A stretch of DNA of 39,902 bases, from the NCBI RefSeq assembly GCF_004359215.1, contig NC_090625.1:1392752-1432653 (forward strand). Reading direction: 5' to 3'. The translations under genes were made by a program, and so were the position numbers. Positions 27,630 to 37,190 of this stretch are shown here, in pieces. Each line of letters opens with the position of its first letter. The first letter of the stretch is position 1. The notes under the pieces were generated by a model. That model worked only from the letters and a program-made list of their open reading frames with translations. It did not search any database and was not told where the DNA came from. This DNA is from Bremia lactucae (Eukaryota; Oomycota; Peronosporomycetes; Peronosporales; Peronosporaceae).

Positions 27630-29444
27630 ATGTACCTTGAAGAGGCTTTTAGTTGCTACAGATCACAGCACAAAGCTTTGCAAGACACGTAACGCTTTAA
27701 GATCAAAGGAAAATTAAGCCTTTATATGCTATGCATGTGTAAACGTTACCTGATTACCATACATGGGTCTTGCCGCAAGAACTCTTTGTAGTTGCTCATA
27801 CGTGTTTCACTCATAAAAATAATCTGAAGTTACTATTGTTAATAAATATTTTTGTGAATTTTACTCGGTAAGAAACGAAATGTGCTTTGTTAGACAATAC
27901 ACTTTCCTTGACACGAATAAAAATATCGGTCAGGAATGATGGCATCATTCAGTTTCAGAATTAAGATCTTATCTTGGTCATATATGGGAGCTTTATGGTT
28001 TCAGTCAACTTAATATGTCAATCAGTGTATGATTCACAGTTTGCTAGTCACAACATGCCGAGGGTGAGGTCATTACACTCGAGGTGATCGAGACTCTTTG
28101 AGTTTTATCCTGTGTAAATGTCCTAAAGCTCTCAAATCTGTAAATGTGAGAGAGCTTTCGCAATTAGTCAATTGCACACGTATGCCGATTATTTAAGCTA
28201 TGCTTGATGTTCGTAGCATACCACGACGAGTTTTCAATCCTGCTTGCAGTTGTCGCTCTGCAAATATAGTTGCTCGAGGCGCACGACCTCAGTAAGATCA
28301 AACATATGGCTTAACCCCACAAACGAGGTCAACCGACGTCGGTAGCTTAGAGGTTATGGGGTCGAGGTGACTGTCATTGTTTAGCAGCCTCCTGTCCAGC
28401 AAGTGCCTGGGTGGGTGACGGGGCTAACATGAATGGAAATCCCGGCAAGTACCACCCCTGGGTCCGGCGCCGGGAGGTGTAATGCACGACGCGGGCGCCG
28501 GGAAGGGAGACGCTACGTCGTGAAGCATATTGTGTCACGATAGGTGAACTGCCTTGTCTCGGGCCCGGACCCGAAAACCACCGAAGTTACTGTGGGAACA
28601 ACCCATCCTCCTGGGGGCGGCTGGAAATTGAAAATAACCACAAATGAGAGCAAAGCACGTGTTCAACTCAATTTTAAAAAACGCTTAAATTTCTTAAACC
28701 CGCTCATAAACATAAGCGTTCCTTTCAAATGGAAATCGAGCACCTAAATCTGACTAGTAGCAAAGCTCTGTCTCGAGCTCGAAAATCGTCGATTACTTTT
28801 CTATTTTTGTGATCACTGCCATAAGCAGCCTCTCAATGCTTCCTTTAGGAAGTCCTCGATTGACATCGCGCTAATTATAAGCCCGATTCAAAATCGGGCT
28901 AGCATTGAATAGCTTCAACTATATTTCGTTCAATAAATTCCGCACTGTTGTACCACTAGCAAGCTCATGCCGCGCCGCGAATGGCGGAGCAACAAAAAGG
29001 TTTAGGTAGCTTTGCAAGGGTGACTGTTTGTTGGCGCAGCCGGCTCAAATTCAGGTTGCAACATAGAGCATTGACGCGTAATGCCAAACATGTAAATAAA
29101 TAACGGTCTAGCGGAACAAAAGGACCTAAAGTGAGTGCATCTATGTATCAGATTTGAAAGTAAGCGCTCGCTCGACCGTTGCAGTAAAGATGATAGCTTA
29201 TTACATAAATGTTCTCGAATCCCTCTTCAAGGGCAAGTAGACAGTTTCAGCCAATGTATCAAAATTAAGAATCCACGGCGTGTGCTCATCCGACCACAGA
29301 CATCCGACCGAAAAATTGCAACCAAGTAGATGATTCAAATAGCTTGACTGTGTCCACAAGTACTATCTTCTCTACATGATGCAAGGCAGCAGTGTCGCAA
29401 CATCAGTCGCCTGACTACCTACGACCATATACCAGAATCCAGGT
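27630..29444. other. Unassigned AT-rich 1.8 kb
   Basis: No gene, LTR or pol domain recognised on either strand. The largest frames (28544-28747, 29135-29329 plus) have no motif I know. The stretch contains a GC-rich island at 28320-28650. It may be host intergenic DNA between insertions. Confidence 0.5.
28320..28650 (+). other. GC-rich island, possible SINE-like sequence
   Basis: Clearly more GC-rich than its flanks. TAGCTTAGAGG (about 28343-28353) fits the pol III A-box consensus TRGYNNARNGG exactly. CTGGGTGGGTGAC (about 28407-28419) resembles the internal control region of eukaryotic 5S rRNA genes. No good B box, no tRNA or 5S fold and no terminal tract were found. Confidence 0.25.
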
Positions 29445-29882
29445 TGTAACGGGGCACTACGACTTTACTGCTTCAGTACAAGTCCACTTCGCACTGCTTC
29501 AGTTGCGAGTGGTGCCTTACGTTAATTGACGTACACCGTACGTGCGATAGACTTCTGTTACGACAACTAGACTTAAGAGGGTGAAATGGAAACTGTATTA
29601 AATATAATTAAGTGTCTCTTGTTCTATCTTTGTAAATGCTAACTTAATTATAAACCAATACTAAAGATGTAAATAAATTCTTATCTATAACTCTCTTTGA
29701 TTACTTCTACAGCTGATTAGTCTGCGGATCAAATAGATACAATGGTCTATACCTATTTGTGGATAAGAATTCTGAATATTACTATATAAAGTAATATCCT
29801 CCAAATATTATCTACCTTTTAAAAAATATATTAATTAACAACCTTTAAGTGCTAATTTCATGTAACGATACACCCCGTTACA
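29445..29882 (-). repeat. Gypsy-C 3' LTR
   Basis: 438 bp with TGTAACGGGG...CCCCGTTACA ends. It carries ACGTAC-ACC-GTACGT at about 29532-29545. The hairpin that follows in the 5' LTR has lost one arm here. Confidence 0.9.
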
Positions 29883-29895
29883 TCACCCCTCCCTT
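29883..29895 (-). other. Polypurine tract of gypsy-C
   Basis: On the minus strand AAGGGAGGGGTGA directly precedes the LTR TG. Confidence 0.78.
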
Positions 29896-30002
29896 AAACG
29901 ACAATCACTCTGAATGTCATTGGATGGAGTGGTTGCTATGTGACCACTTCATTTTTAAATATGTGTTGATTGGTCAGATCCATCATTTTAAATTCCATCG
30001 CA

Positions 30003-31030
30003 TGAAGGATCAACTCATGCCGGGTGACGATAGTGCTGCGCCTTCGGCTGCGGTTCGTGCAGCCGCGGGTCACGCACTGTTATCTCTTGCGGCAGGCGGA
30101 ACGGCTGCCGTAGTGTCTTCCACTCGCACAACACTAGATGGTGCGAGTGCACGTGGTGATTCACCACGTGTTAACGACCCCTCTTTGGAGGTCGACTACG
30201 AATGCGAGTCGGATGAAGTGGCCGACTCGGGGAGAATGGAACAGTCGCCTGAAATACGTCAGGCGGCTGACTACGAGCCTTCGAATGAGAGGGCTCATTC
30301 TAATAGACGAGTAAAGAGTCTATTTGGATCCGACGGTGAGGATGATCCCTCATCGCCCGTACCATCTCTCATACGGTCACCTGCACGTATCTCTGTGCAA
30401 GGTGACGACGATGCGTAACCCATCGTAAGAAAAGTTTTTGTGGTACCCCTGCTTCAGTGGGTACTACTCAAGGGAGTGAACCAATAAAATGTCTCATCTG
30501 ATCCATCGGATGAGTCTCGTCATACTGACAGACAAGGCCCTCAACGTCAACAACCAGCTGGGAACAATGCTCCCATGTGTCATGCGAAGGTGGATAACCA
30601 CTCCAGCGAACCAGACGACTCGTTCGCTGCCCCTTCAAATCACGGGGTTTAGAATACGTTCCACTAAAAAACAGTGACAACCGTGGTAATTCACCAGTGG
30701 TTGTGGTGGCGGATTAAAAGTTAGATCCGAACCGTGCGTCGGATCTAGAGTCGAAGATCGACAAACACGACCGCTAGCCTTATTTATTGGGAGGAGGGTT
30801 TGAACACGAGCACGGTAAGCGTCAACCATTGGAGTAGACGGTGCAGGTTCACCATATCGAACGGTTGAAAACCGTTCAAAGAGTGCGTTCTCAATGACGG
30901 AGTACGAACGGACTTATCACGCTCTTCGCGATGAACCGTCGCTAGATTATCACGGTTCCGAGGACCTTCGGACCCGATATGAAAATCTCCAGATTCAGCA
31001 TAAGAATGTGGTTCGTGACCACGAGAATCT
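30003..31030 (+). pseudogene. Antisense frame over the 3' end of gypsy-C
   Basis: From ATG 30003 (MKDQLMPGDDSAAPSAAVRA) a plus frame of 138 codons runs to TAA at 30416-30418: Ala-rich start, then strongly acidic (DYECESDEVADSG, FGSDGEDDPSS). The longer open frame starts at 29849 inside the LTR; 30003 is preferred because the N-terminal composition fits from there. Further plus frames follow opposite the chromodomain (30489-30677) and at about 30860-31026, the last with TEYERTYHALRD and LRTRYENLQIQHKNVVRDHENLA, a coiled-coil-like end. Stops between them make it non-functional here. Collinear with 19312-17769. Confidence 0.5.
30468..30680 (-). pseudogene. Chromodomain of gypsy-C
   Basis: Minus frame with RLVRWSGYPPSHDTWEHCSQL and DVEGLVCQYDETHPM, the chromodomain fold signature (aromatic W of VRW-GY, then W of TWE). 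In chromoviruses this C-terminal module binds chromatin and directs integration. The first aromatic-cage position upstream of LVRW is not clear. It follows integrase after a linker of about 400 bp with several stops. Confidence 0.78.
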
Positions 31031-31083
31031 TGCATGAATTCTTAAAAGAGATGGTCGGATCTGTCCTCGTAAGTAACCGCGTA

Positions 31084-32340
31084 CTAATGGTACGGGCGGA
31101 GCCCACAAACGTAAAACGTAGGATGTATTCGCATCCTACGTGGCAATTCTATTGTGTACGCAATGCCTCTGCGATGCAGTACACAGAAAGGCCCAATGAA
31201 CTTGGGTAGTAGTTTACTGCCACTCACATTAGTGACCAAACGCTTAGGTAAATTTACCGTAGAGAGTAGCACTAGATCATTAATTTTAAATGAAAGAGCG
31301 TTTGCTCTTCCATGTTTGTCTGCGTTCCGTTTCTGACGGTCCACTGCGTTAGCAATGAAATCCTGTATGAAACGGATTACTGATTCTCGAGCCAGCAGGA
31401 ATCTCTCTGCTGACTAATTTGTTTTGACTTTTTCAGTGCGCTTTGTGCGCACTGCCATGAGATTTATCTCATCTTCGATGTCGAAGCAATCGACATCGAC
31501 CTCATTCGCGTCGTTGTTAACTTCGACGCATGATGAGCATGCGCCAGAAATGGTTTTGCTCGTGCGAGCCCCCCCCCCTTAAACAAGAGGATCCCTCTAA
31601 TTGGATGGAAATGAGAGGATGGCGTAAGTCATTCACGAAGATGAGTGTTTGCGTTGTTGACGCATGCACCTAATTATTGATGGCGAATTCGACCATCAAC
31701 TAAAACTCGCATTAATTCGGATACGATTGGACGTAATCTCGAAGTATCTCTTCAAACACGCGATTTACCGTTCTGATTGACCATCCGTTTCTGGGCGATC
31801 GGGTATTGACATAGTCAGCCGTGTTCCGATCTCTCGGAACACGGATTGACAGAACTCCATTGTGAATCGATGATCTCAATCCGATACCAATTCACGGGGT
31901 AAACCGTGGAGTTTGAAAACCATGTCGATAAGACACGGGCACAACCCGGAGCCGTAATCGACTCCGGTACTGCAGCAAGATGTACCATCTTGCTGAATCT
32001 GTCTACAAAAACAAGGATTCCATTGTTTTTGTGATCGTCTTCGGGAAATCCGAAAATGAATTCGATAAATACCGACTGCCAACACTCTGTCGGGAGTGGT
32101 AGAGGTTAAAGACGCGCACGGGTAGAAGGTCTGGCGTCACCAGGCGTCACCCGTTGAACCTCGCAAGCACGAACTGATACTGGCGGGGCCAGTAAAAGTC
32201 GCGACTTATTGTGAGATAAGTCTTGTCACGTCCACAATGTTCACTTGTTGTTGCATCGTGACCAACTCATACACGATGCGCAAGTGCAAATCATTGTGAG
32301 TTGGGACGAAGGCCCGTGGAGTGTCGCCGGTAACGGCTGT
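31084..32340 (-). pseudogene. Integrase of gypsy-C
   Basis: Retroviral-type integrase on the minus strand. Remnants of the zinc-binding module lie at 32080-32260, and the core starts at about 32040-32085 in split frames. FKLHGLPRELVSD at 31876-31915 carries the second catalytic Asp. The region 31345-31875 should hold the Glu block but is full of shifts. The C-terminal module 31344-31084 is open over 86 codons: KHGRANALSFKINDLVLLST, KFIGPFCVL (GPF motif) and RIHPTFYVCGLRPYH. Compare the better core at 5823-6149. Confidence 0.8.
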
Positions 32341-32342
32341 GA

Positions 32343-32436
32343 AATGCAATAAATTATTGCGTGTCGTGTATCAATCGGATGACGATCGTAATGCAATAAA
32401 TTATTGCGTGTCGTGTATCAATCGGATGACGATCGA
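32343..32436. repeat. 47-bp tandem duplication in gypsy-C pol
   Basis: Copies 32343-32389 and 32390-32436 differ only at the last base. As 47 is not a multiple of 3, it shifts the pol frame between RNase H and integrase. Confidence 0.93.
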
Positions 32437-33092
32437 TACAAAGCCGGTAAATCTTTAAAAGATTTATCGGATGGATTCATTAAATGATCCATCAAACATA
32501 GAAGGTCCTTATCTTCTTTATAGGTTTTCTTTATGTCATCAACTAAGGTTGATGACGGAGCACTAGTAGTGAGTGTTGCAACAGTAAGATCACTTTCACT
32601 GTTGGGGTGCACAGCTGACTCGAAATCGGGTCGGCGTGATAACGCATCAGCGACGACATTAAGCCGTCCTGGTTTATATTCGACGTAGAAGTTATACTTC
32701 GCGAAGAAGGACAGCCACCTCGCCATTCTTTGCGAGAGGTGTGGACTGTTTACGGCCGTGCGTAATGACGCAAGGTCCGTATATACGATGAACGATCTAT
32801 CTCCGAGGAGATAGACCCTAAATTTAGATAATGCATATTTCATGGCAAAGAACTCCTTGTCATGCACTGGGTAATTGCGTTCAGCTGGTTGTAGCTGACG
32901 CGATTGGTAACTGACGACGCGCTCCGCGCCGTCTGTGTCGTATTGCATTATCGCGCAGCCGATTGCGAAATTGCTGGCGTCACAGACCACATGGAATGGT
33001 CTGTCTTGATCTGGAATCGCCATATGGGCGAATGCATCAAGCTTTGCTTGATACCTTGAAAGGAGCGCTGACAACCAGCGTTCCATATCCAT
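32418..33092 (-). CDS. RNase H domain of gypsy-C pol (open fragment)
   Basis: The longest preserved pol segment, 224 codons without a stop. It degrades the RNA strand during reverse transcription. Motifs: PFHVVCDASNFAIGCAIMQYD (first catalytic Asp), HDKEFFAMKYALSKFRVYL (Glu), FIVYTDLASLRTAVN (Asp; the usual His after it is Leu), MARWLSFFAKYNFYVEYKPG and LNVVADALSRRPD. After this comes an acidic spacer toward integrase. The frame ends inside the 47-bp tandem duplication. The ATG at 33092 is internal to pol and not a real start. Confidence 0.87.
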   Translation of the reverse strand: MDMERWLSALLSRYQAKLDAFAHMAIPDQDRPFHVVCDASNFAIGCAIMQYDTDGAERVVSYQSRQLQPAERNYPVHDKEFFAMKYALSKFRVYLLGDRSFIVYTDLASLRTAVNSPHLSQRMARWLSFFAKYNFYVEYKPGRLNVVADALSRRPDFESAVHPNSESDLTVATLTTSAPSSTLVDDIKKTYKEDKDLLCLMDHLMNPSDKSFKDLPALYRSSSD

Positions 33093-33930
33093 TTCTTGTA
33101 TTTTTTTCGAGACGAGAGAGATGAATTGTCATCTCGGCATAATTGCGTGAGTACTTGTGCAAGTACGCCGCTAAACCAAGGAACTTTCTAAGTTCCATGA
33201 CATCGACTGGAACTGGCCAGTCGGTGATCACCTTTATCATTTCGGGATCAGGGCGCAAGCCGTGTTTGCCTACAATGCACCCAAGAAGTGGTATTTCGAT
33301 TGCAGCGAATTTCACTTCTTGAAATTTGCTTACAACTTATGCTTTTGCAAAAGTTTAAGAACCTGACTAACGTGAGTTTTATGAACTTCTACGTCCGTCT
33401 TTCCATCCATGGACCGGCTATGGACGAATACATCGTCATAACAATCCGGTACAAATTCTCGCACCAGTCACAAAAGAATCGTTACGCATCCGTTATATGT
33501 TGCAGGGGCGTTACTAAGCCCCTGCGGCATTACTAGTCATTCCCTGAGCATCCCATTGGGAGTGCTCACTGCTGTGTACGGAATGTCCCGTTCACGCATA
33601 TGGATTTGATAGAACCCATCCATCAGATCCATAGACGAAAAGATCGTACTCTTAGTATAATGCTGCAACGGTACCGGCTCAACGCCGATACCTATTCAGT
33701 TTGTTGAGTGAGTGCACTATCCGCCACCCTCCTGTGGCCTTTTGCACACAAAAGGTCGGAGAGCTATGTGGGGAGGTTGAATCCCTTACATGGCCCGCTT
33801 TAATTCGATCGGTTAAGAATTTATCGATCACAAGTACATGTTCACGAGGCAGTGGCTACTGCTTCATGACACAGTACTTTGAGCTTGGTTTGAGCTCGAT
33901 GTCATGTCGAGTGCCTCTATCCTTAGGCAA
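33037..33930 (-). pseudogene. Reverse transcriptase of gypsy-C
   Basis: Minus strand, in order: PLPREHVLVIDKFLTDRIKAG (about 33790-33850), SPTFCVQKATGGWRIVHSLNKLN (33700-33770), then after a shift MDLMDGFYQIHMRERDIPYTAVSTP (33560-33640, first catalytic Asp), VMPQGLSNAPATYN, a stop, and REFVPDCYDDVFVHS (about 33415-33455). The catalytic pair DD is kept, but the box reads CYDD instead of Y-x-DD. The thumb (33315-33037) has LLGCIVGKHGLRPDPEMIKVI and LRKFLGLAAYLHKYSRNYAEM. At least four lesions. Confidence 0.87.
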
Positions 33931-34303
33931 CTAGCATGAAAATGTTTCAGGGAATACATCCCAAAACTCAATCGAATTCTTGTATTAAGGGTTTGTATTA
34001 AGTGACCAGTTTTACGTTTTCCCAAAATATACAACTGGTCACTTAAGACAAACGCTTTATACAACCGCTGACCGAATATCGATAACGTCTTCGTCCTCTG
34101 CGACGAGTACGCAGATCTCTCAAGAACTGATCAGGTGTCTCCGAAATTGACTTCGGAGGCGTATACAGATCAAGAGTATAAGCGCCTGCTCTTGATCCGT
34201 AAGTAACCAAGACATCAAATGTCTCGATTTTTCATGGGACCCCTTTTTCACAGCCTGCCGAGAGATTTATCCCTCGTGATGCTGAAGTCTAGTCACTTCA
34301 GTA

Positions 34304-35130
34304 TTAACTATTGTGAGGAGATTTCTCCTCAAGTACGTGGGGACTTATTCCCTCAACGACTTTTGACTGTGGTTGCGCTATCACAGTCGGGTCCTCTATG
34401 GTCGACTCTCTACTCGACCTAGGATCGTCATGATGTCCTTTTTGGGCAATCGATATCTTCCTTGAATGTCGCCTGCTAGGTGTACATTCATGTCTCGATC
34501 CACTCGACAAATTCGAGTGGTTGACCTTCGGCGCTGCCTGTGCATTCGCACAGCCACCGGCAAATGACTCCACAGGGTGATTAATAATCACACTGTGATC
34601 TTGTGCAGTCGTACTAACGACCGTACCACAAGTGAGGCCATCGCACTCAGTCGTAGTACATCCACACGCTTGAGGACGCTCCAAGACGTTCATCAGATGG
34701 TCATCTGTTGAACAAGTGACAGGCATCTTACGGATCGATGCTGCCAGCTGATCCTTGGCTCGTATTTTCTGAGCCAAGGTAAACAAAGAATGACATCAAA
34801 TTTGTCATTCAAATCCAGTACGATAAAATCATCATCGTACTGTTAATCTTTTAACGTGTGGTGAAATCTCACTACGCGTTTCATTACTGTTATCGATACG
34901 CTTGTCGCTAGACGCACCGTCATCCTCGTTGGGGGGATGTCGCGCGCCTACGACCTCAAGCGTCTGGCGACGAATAAAGTTATTCGTCTTTCCATTGCAC
35001 CCGTTAACGTTTATACGTCTGATGACACGCTCGCAGTCCAATAGGGCTCCAAGTGGCAGAGTTTGTGTCACTTTTAACTTTAAGGTGATGAGGGATACCT
35101 CATCGCCAGGCGCAGAGACCCAAAATGACT
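34304..35130 (-). pseudogene. Protease of gypsy-C and protease-RT linker
   Basis: Minus strand: LITLKLKVTQTLPLGALLDC at 35030-35095 leads to the catalytic Asp (codon 35036-35038), but instead of GAS the sequence has 16 other residues before NNFIRRQTLEVV (about 34955-34986). The second half continues in a new frame with FIVLDLNDKFDVILCLPWLRKYEP (about 34755-34830). 34730-34304 is an open Ser/Thr-rich linker toward RT. The disrupted active site makes the enzyme inactive here. Confidence 0.78.
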
Positions 35131-35518
35131 GTGTGTCTGGAGCAACTTTTGTCAAAAGATTTGCAAATTCTCTTGAGGTTGCTATATCAGTAGGACGTTG
35201 CGCCCCTACTGACCCCGACCGTTTTTTTTGCGGTCCGCTTCGCTTTTGCGATTTCTCAACAACGTCGGACCCGCGACCGTTGCTCTTTTTGGCATTCGGT
35301 CCATAATTACGTTCAGTACCTCTCGGTACTGGGCGTGGAGCACTACACTCATGAGCGTAATGTCCTAACTTTGACAGCAATTGCATTTCTGCAATCGCTA
35401 ATTGTTCGATAAGCGAGGTTAATCGCTTTTGACAAAAGAGAGGTCCATAGGTTCTGGACCTCCAAGCTTGTTTCGTCTTGAAGGACGATATGATGACAAA
35501 CCAGCTTGAGCCTGTCAC
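35131..35518 (-). pseudogene. Gag C-terminus of gypsy-C with zinc knuckle
   Basis: Minus frame with LGHYAHECSAPRP at about 35340-35375 followed by a basic nucleocapsid tail (KKSNGRGSDVVEKSQKRSGPQKKRSG). The His and last Cys of a CX2CX4HX4C knuckle are in this frame; the first two Cys are one frame away (near 35380-35390), so a one-base shift lies in the knuckle. Confidence 0.78.
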
Positions 35519-35532
35519 AAGCTTAAGTCCTC

Positions 35533-36324
35533 CTATTCCGCAACTGGTAATGCTTCTTCAAGCGTATCTAGTACCAAGCGGAACAGGTGGGTCTTTACGG
35601 GACCATCCGCAAGACCTTGCATGAACACCGTAATACACGTGTGTTCATGAATGTTTGCGATACAACTCGCTAAGAGTCGTATGTGCTGGGCATATGCGTG
35701 CACATCACGCTTGCCTTGCTTGAGTTTCAGAAGCTCTGAACGAGCTCTGAACTCAGCCCTTGGTGGTTCAAACGTCTGTTTGAGTCGGGTTTTAAGAGCC
35801 TCTAGCGACCCAAAGACGTATGGGTCGCGCAACTTAAGGCCCAATGCCCAAGTTTTGGCACGACCTGCCAGATTTGATTGAGCGAATGCGATTTGCATTT
35901 GCTCGTCGATGATGTGACGTGCCCTTATGGCATCGTCTAACTCAACAAACCATCTCAACAGGGAGTCTTCTTCGACTCCCTTATACTTAGAGATGTCAAT
36001 CTTTAAAGTTTCGGGACAACGCGTTTGCGTCATCCCAGGTACAGGGGTCTGTACCTGTTGTAATCTCAACAGTTCCGCCTGTTGAGAGCCTTGCTGATTC
36101 AGCAAGGCTACTTATTCCTTCATCTCGTCAAGTTCATGTTGTATGAACTTGGCGACGGTTGAATGGAGGGCATCTCTGTCTAAGTTGGACAGTAATGCCA
36201 GGATTGCATCGTTTCCTACGGTCAAACTCATTCGTTCAACCGCACTCCTTTCTATATTACTTAGAAAGGAGTAGCTTTCAGGGGAAACGTGATGCGTATT
36301 GCCGCTATCATCTAACATGTCCAT
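35533..36324 (-). pseudogene. Gag capsid of gypsy-C
   Basis: Starts at ATG 36324 (MDMLDDSGNTHHVSPES), with one in-frame stop at 36112-36114 and then an open frame of 190 codons from 36105. Motifs of Retrotrans_gag: LKIDISKYKGVEEDSLLRWF, SNLAGRAKTWALGLKLRDP, LKTRLKQTFEPPRAEFRARSELLKLKQGKRDVHAYAQ and FMQGLADGPVKTHLFR. The first 25 codons are nearly identical to 7394-7470. Apart from the stop this is the best gag of the window. Confidence 0.88.
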
Positions 36325-36353
36325 GTTAAATGTGGGAAATGTGGTCCTTGGAC

Positions 36354-36372
36354 GGACTACAAAGTGCTACCA
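36354..36372 (-). other. Primer-binding site of gypsy-C
   Basis: TGGTAGCACTTTGTAGTCC on the minus strand, 2 bases inside the 5' LTR. Same as at 7346-7364. Confidence 0.78.
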
Positions 36373-36374
36373 GG

Positions 36375-36827
36375 TGTAACGGGGCACTACGACTTGTACT
36401 GTTTCAGTACAAGTCCACTTCACACTGCTTCAGTTGTGAGTGGTGCCTTACGTTAGGTGACGTACACTGTACGTGCAGAGGAAGACTTCTCTTAAGACAA
36501 GTTGACTTAAGAGGGTAAAATGAAAACTGTATTATCATAGTTAAGTGTCTCTTAACCTATCTTTGTAAATGCTGACTTAACTATAACCTAATACTAAACA
36601 TGTAAATGAATTCTTATCTCTGTCTTATCTTGTAACTCTCTTTGATTACTTCTACAGCTGATTAGTCTGCGGAATAAATAGATATAATGGCCTATACCTA
36701 TTTATGGACAAGAATTCAGGATATTACTATATAGAGTAATATCCTCCAAATATTATCTACTTTTTAGATAACATTTTAATTAACAACCTTTAAGTGTTAA
36801 TTTCATGTAACGATACACCCCGTTACA
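36375..36827 (-). repeat. Gypsy-C 5' LTR
   Basis: 453 bp with TGTAACGGGG...CCCCGTTACA ends. It contains the near-perfect palindrome ACGTACA-C-TGTACGT (36460-36474) and the hairpin CTCTTAAG-N9-CTTAAGAG (about 36491-36515). Confidence 0.9.
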
Positions 36828-37190
36828 CACACCCTTCAGTAGACTCGATGCCAACGCTGAAAGCTCGACGTTCCCAACCTACAAGCGTGAAAACCAAACA
36901 ATCTTATCAGCACCAATACGCCACTAATTACCCCGTGATACGTTTTATACCCTCGTGCGTTTCTGCGTCGTTCCAAGATCGAGAATCTTGCCATTACGAA
37001 GCCATTTGTCTGGCCATAACGTCTCATAAAAACGCAGTACGAGTTCTTTTTTAAATCTGCGTAATTTGTATTGCATCTGCTCCAGGTACTTGAAATAATT
37101 TGAAAAAGGCGATCCGGGGGCATCAAATTTGCCATTCTGGAGACACAACATGTACTCGGCGCCATACGGGCAAAGTAACACAGCACGTAT
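36828..37190 (-). other. Unassigned 363 bp between two 5' LTRs
   Basis: A minus frame of 78 codons (37181-36945) has a plausible protein-like composition (GSPFSNYFKYLEQMQYKLRRFKKELVLRFYETLWPDKW), but I do not recognise it. It could be a host gene fragment or part of another element. The sequence beside the LTR (TGAAGGGTGTG on minus) is mildly purine-rich and could mimic a polypurine tract. Confidence 0.3.

Larger units (their letters stand above)
29445..36827 (-). mobile_element. Gypsy-C retrotransposon, full length with two LTRs
   Basis: A 7.4-kb Ty3/gypsy element in minus orientation: 5' LTR, PBS, gag with zinc knuckle, protease, RT, RNase H, integrase with GPY/F module, chromodomain, polypurine tract, 3' LTR. 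The LTRs differ at roughly one base in ten by eye, so the copy is old or its LTRs were exchanged. The flanks CAGGT (left of 29445) and CACAC (right of 36827) do not form a target duplication. Confidence 0.9.

Noticed and set aside
28320..28500. 5S rRNA or tRNA gene
   Set aside because: Only short box-like matches; no cloverleaf or 5S secondary structure, no CCA-type or T-run end could be made.
29849..30002. N-terminal extension of the antisense frame from ATG 29849
   Set aside because: It starts inside the LTR; an unrelated frame at 36794 starts with the same LTR codons, so this ATG is just LTR sequence. I took 30003 as start.
31569..31577. Run of nine C
   Set aside because: Isolated homopolymer within decayed integrase; most likely a slippage or base-calling site.
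34902..35306. 134-codon plus-strand frame opposite gypsy-C gag/protease
   Set aside because: No counterpart in gypsy-A and no motif; the sense strand carries clear nucleocapsid and protease residues.
36828..36838. Polypurine tract of a second gypsy element ending at 36827
   Set aside because: Purine content on the minus strand is weak and no pol remnants lie beyond it before the next LTR.
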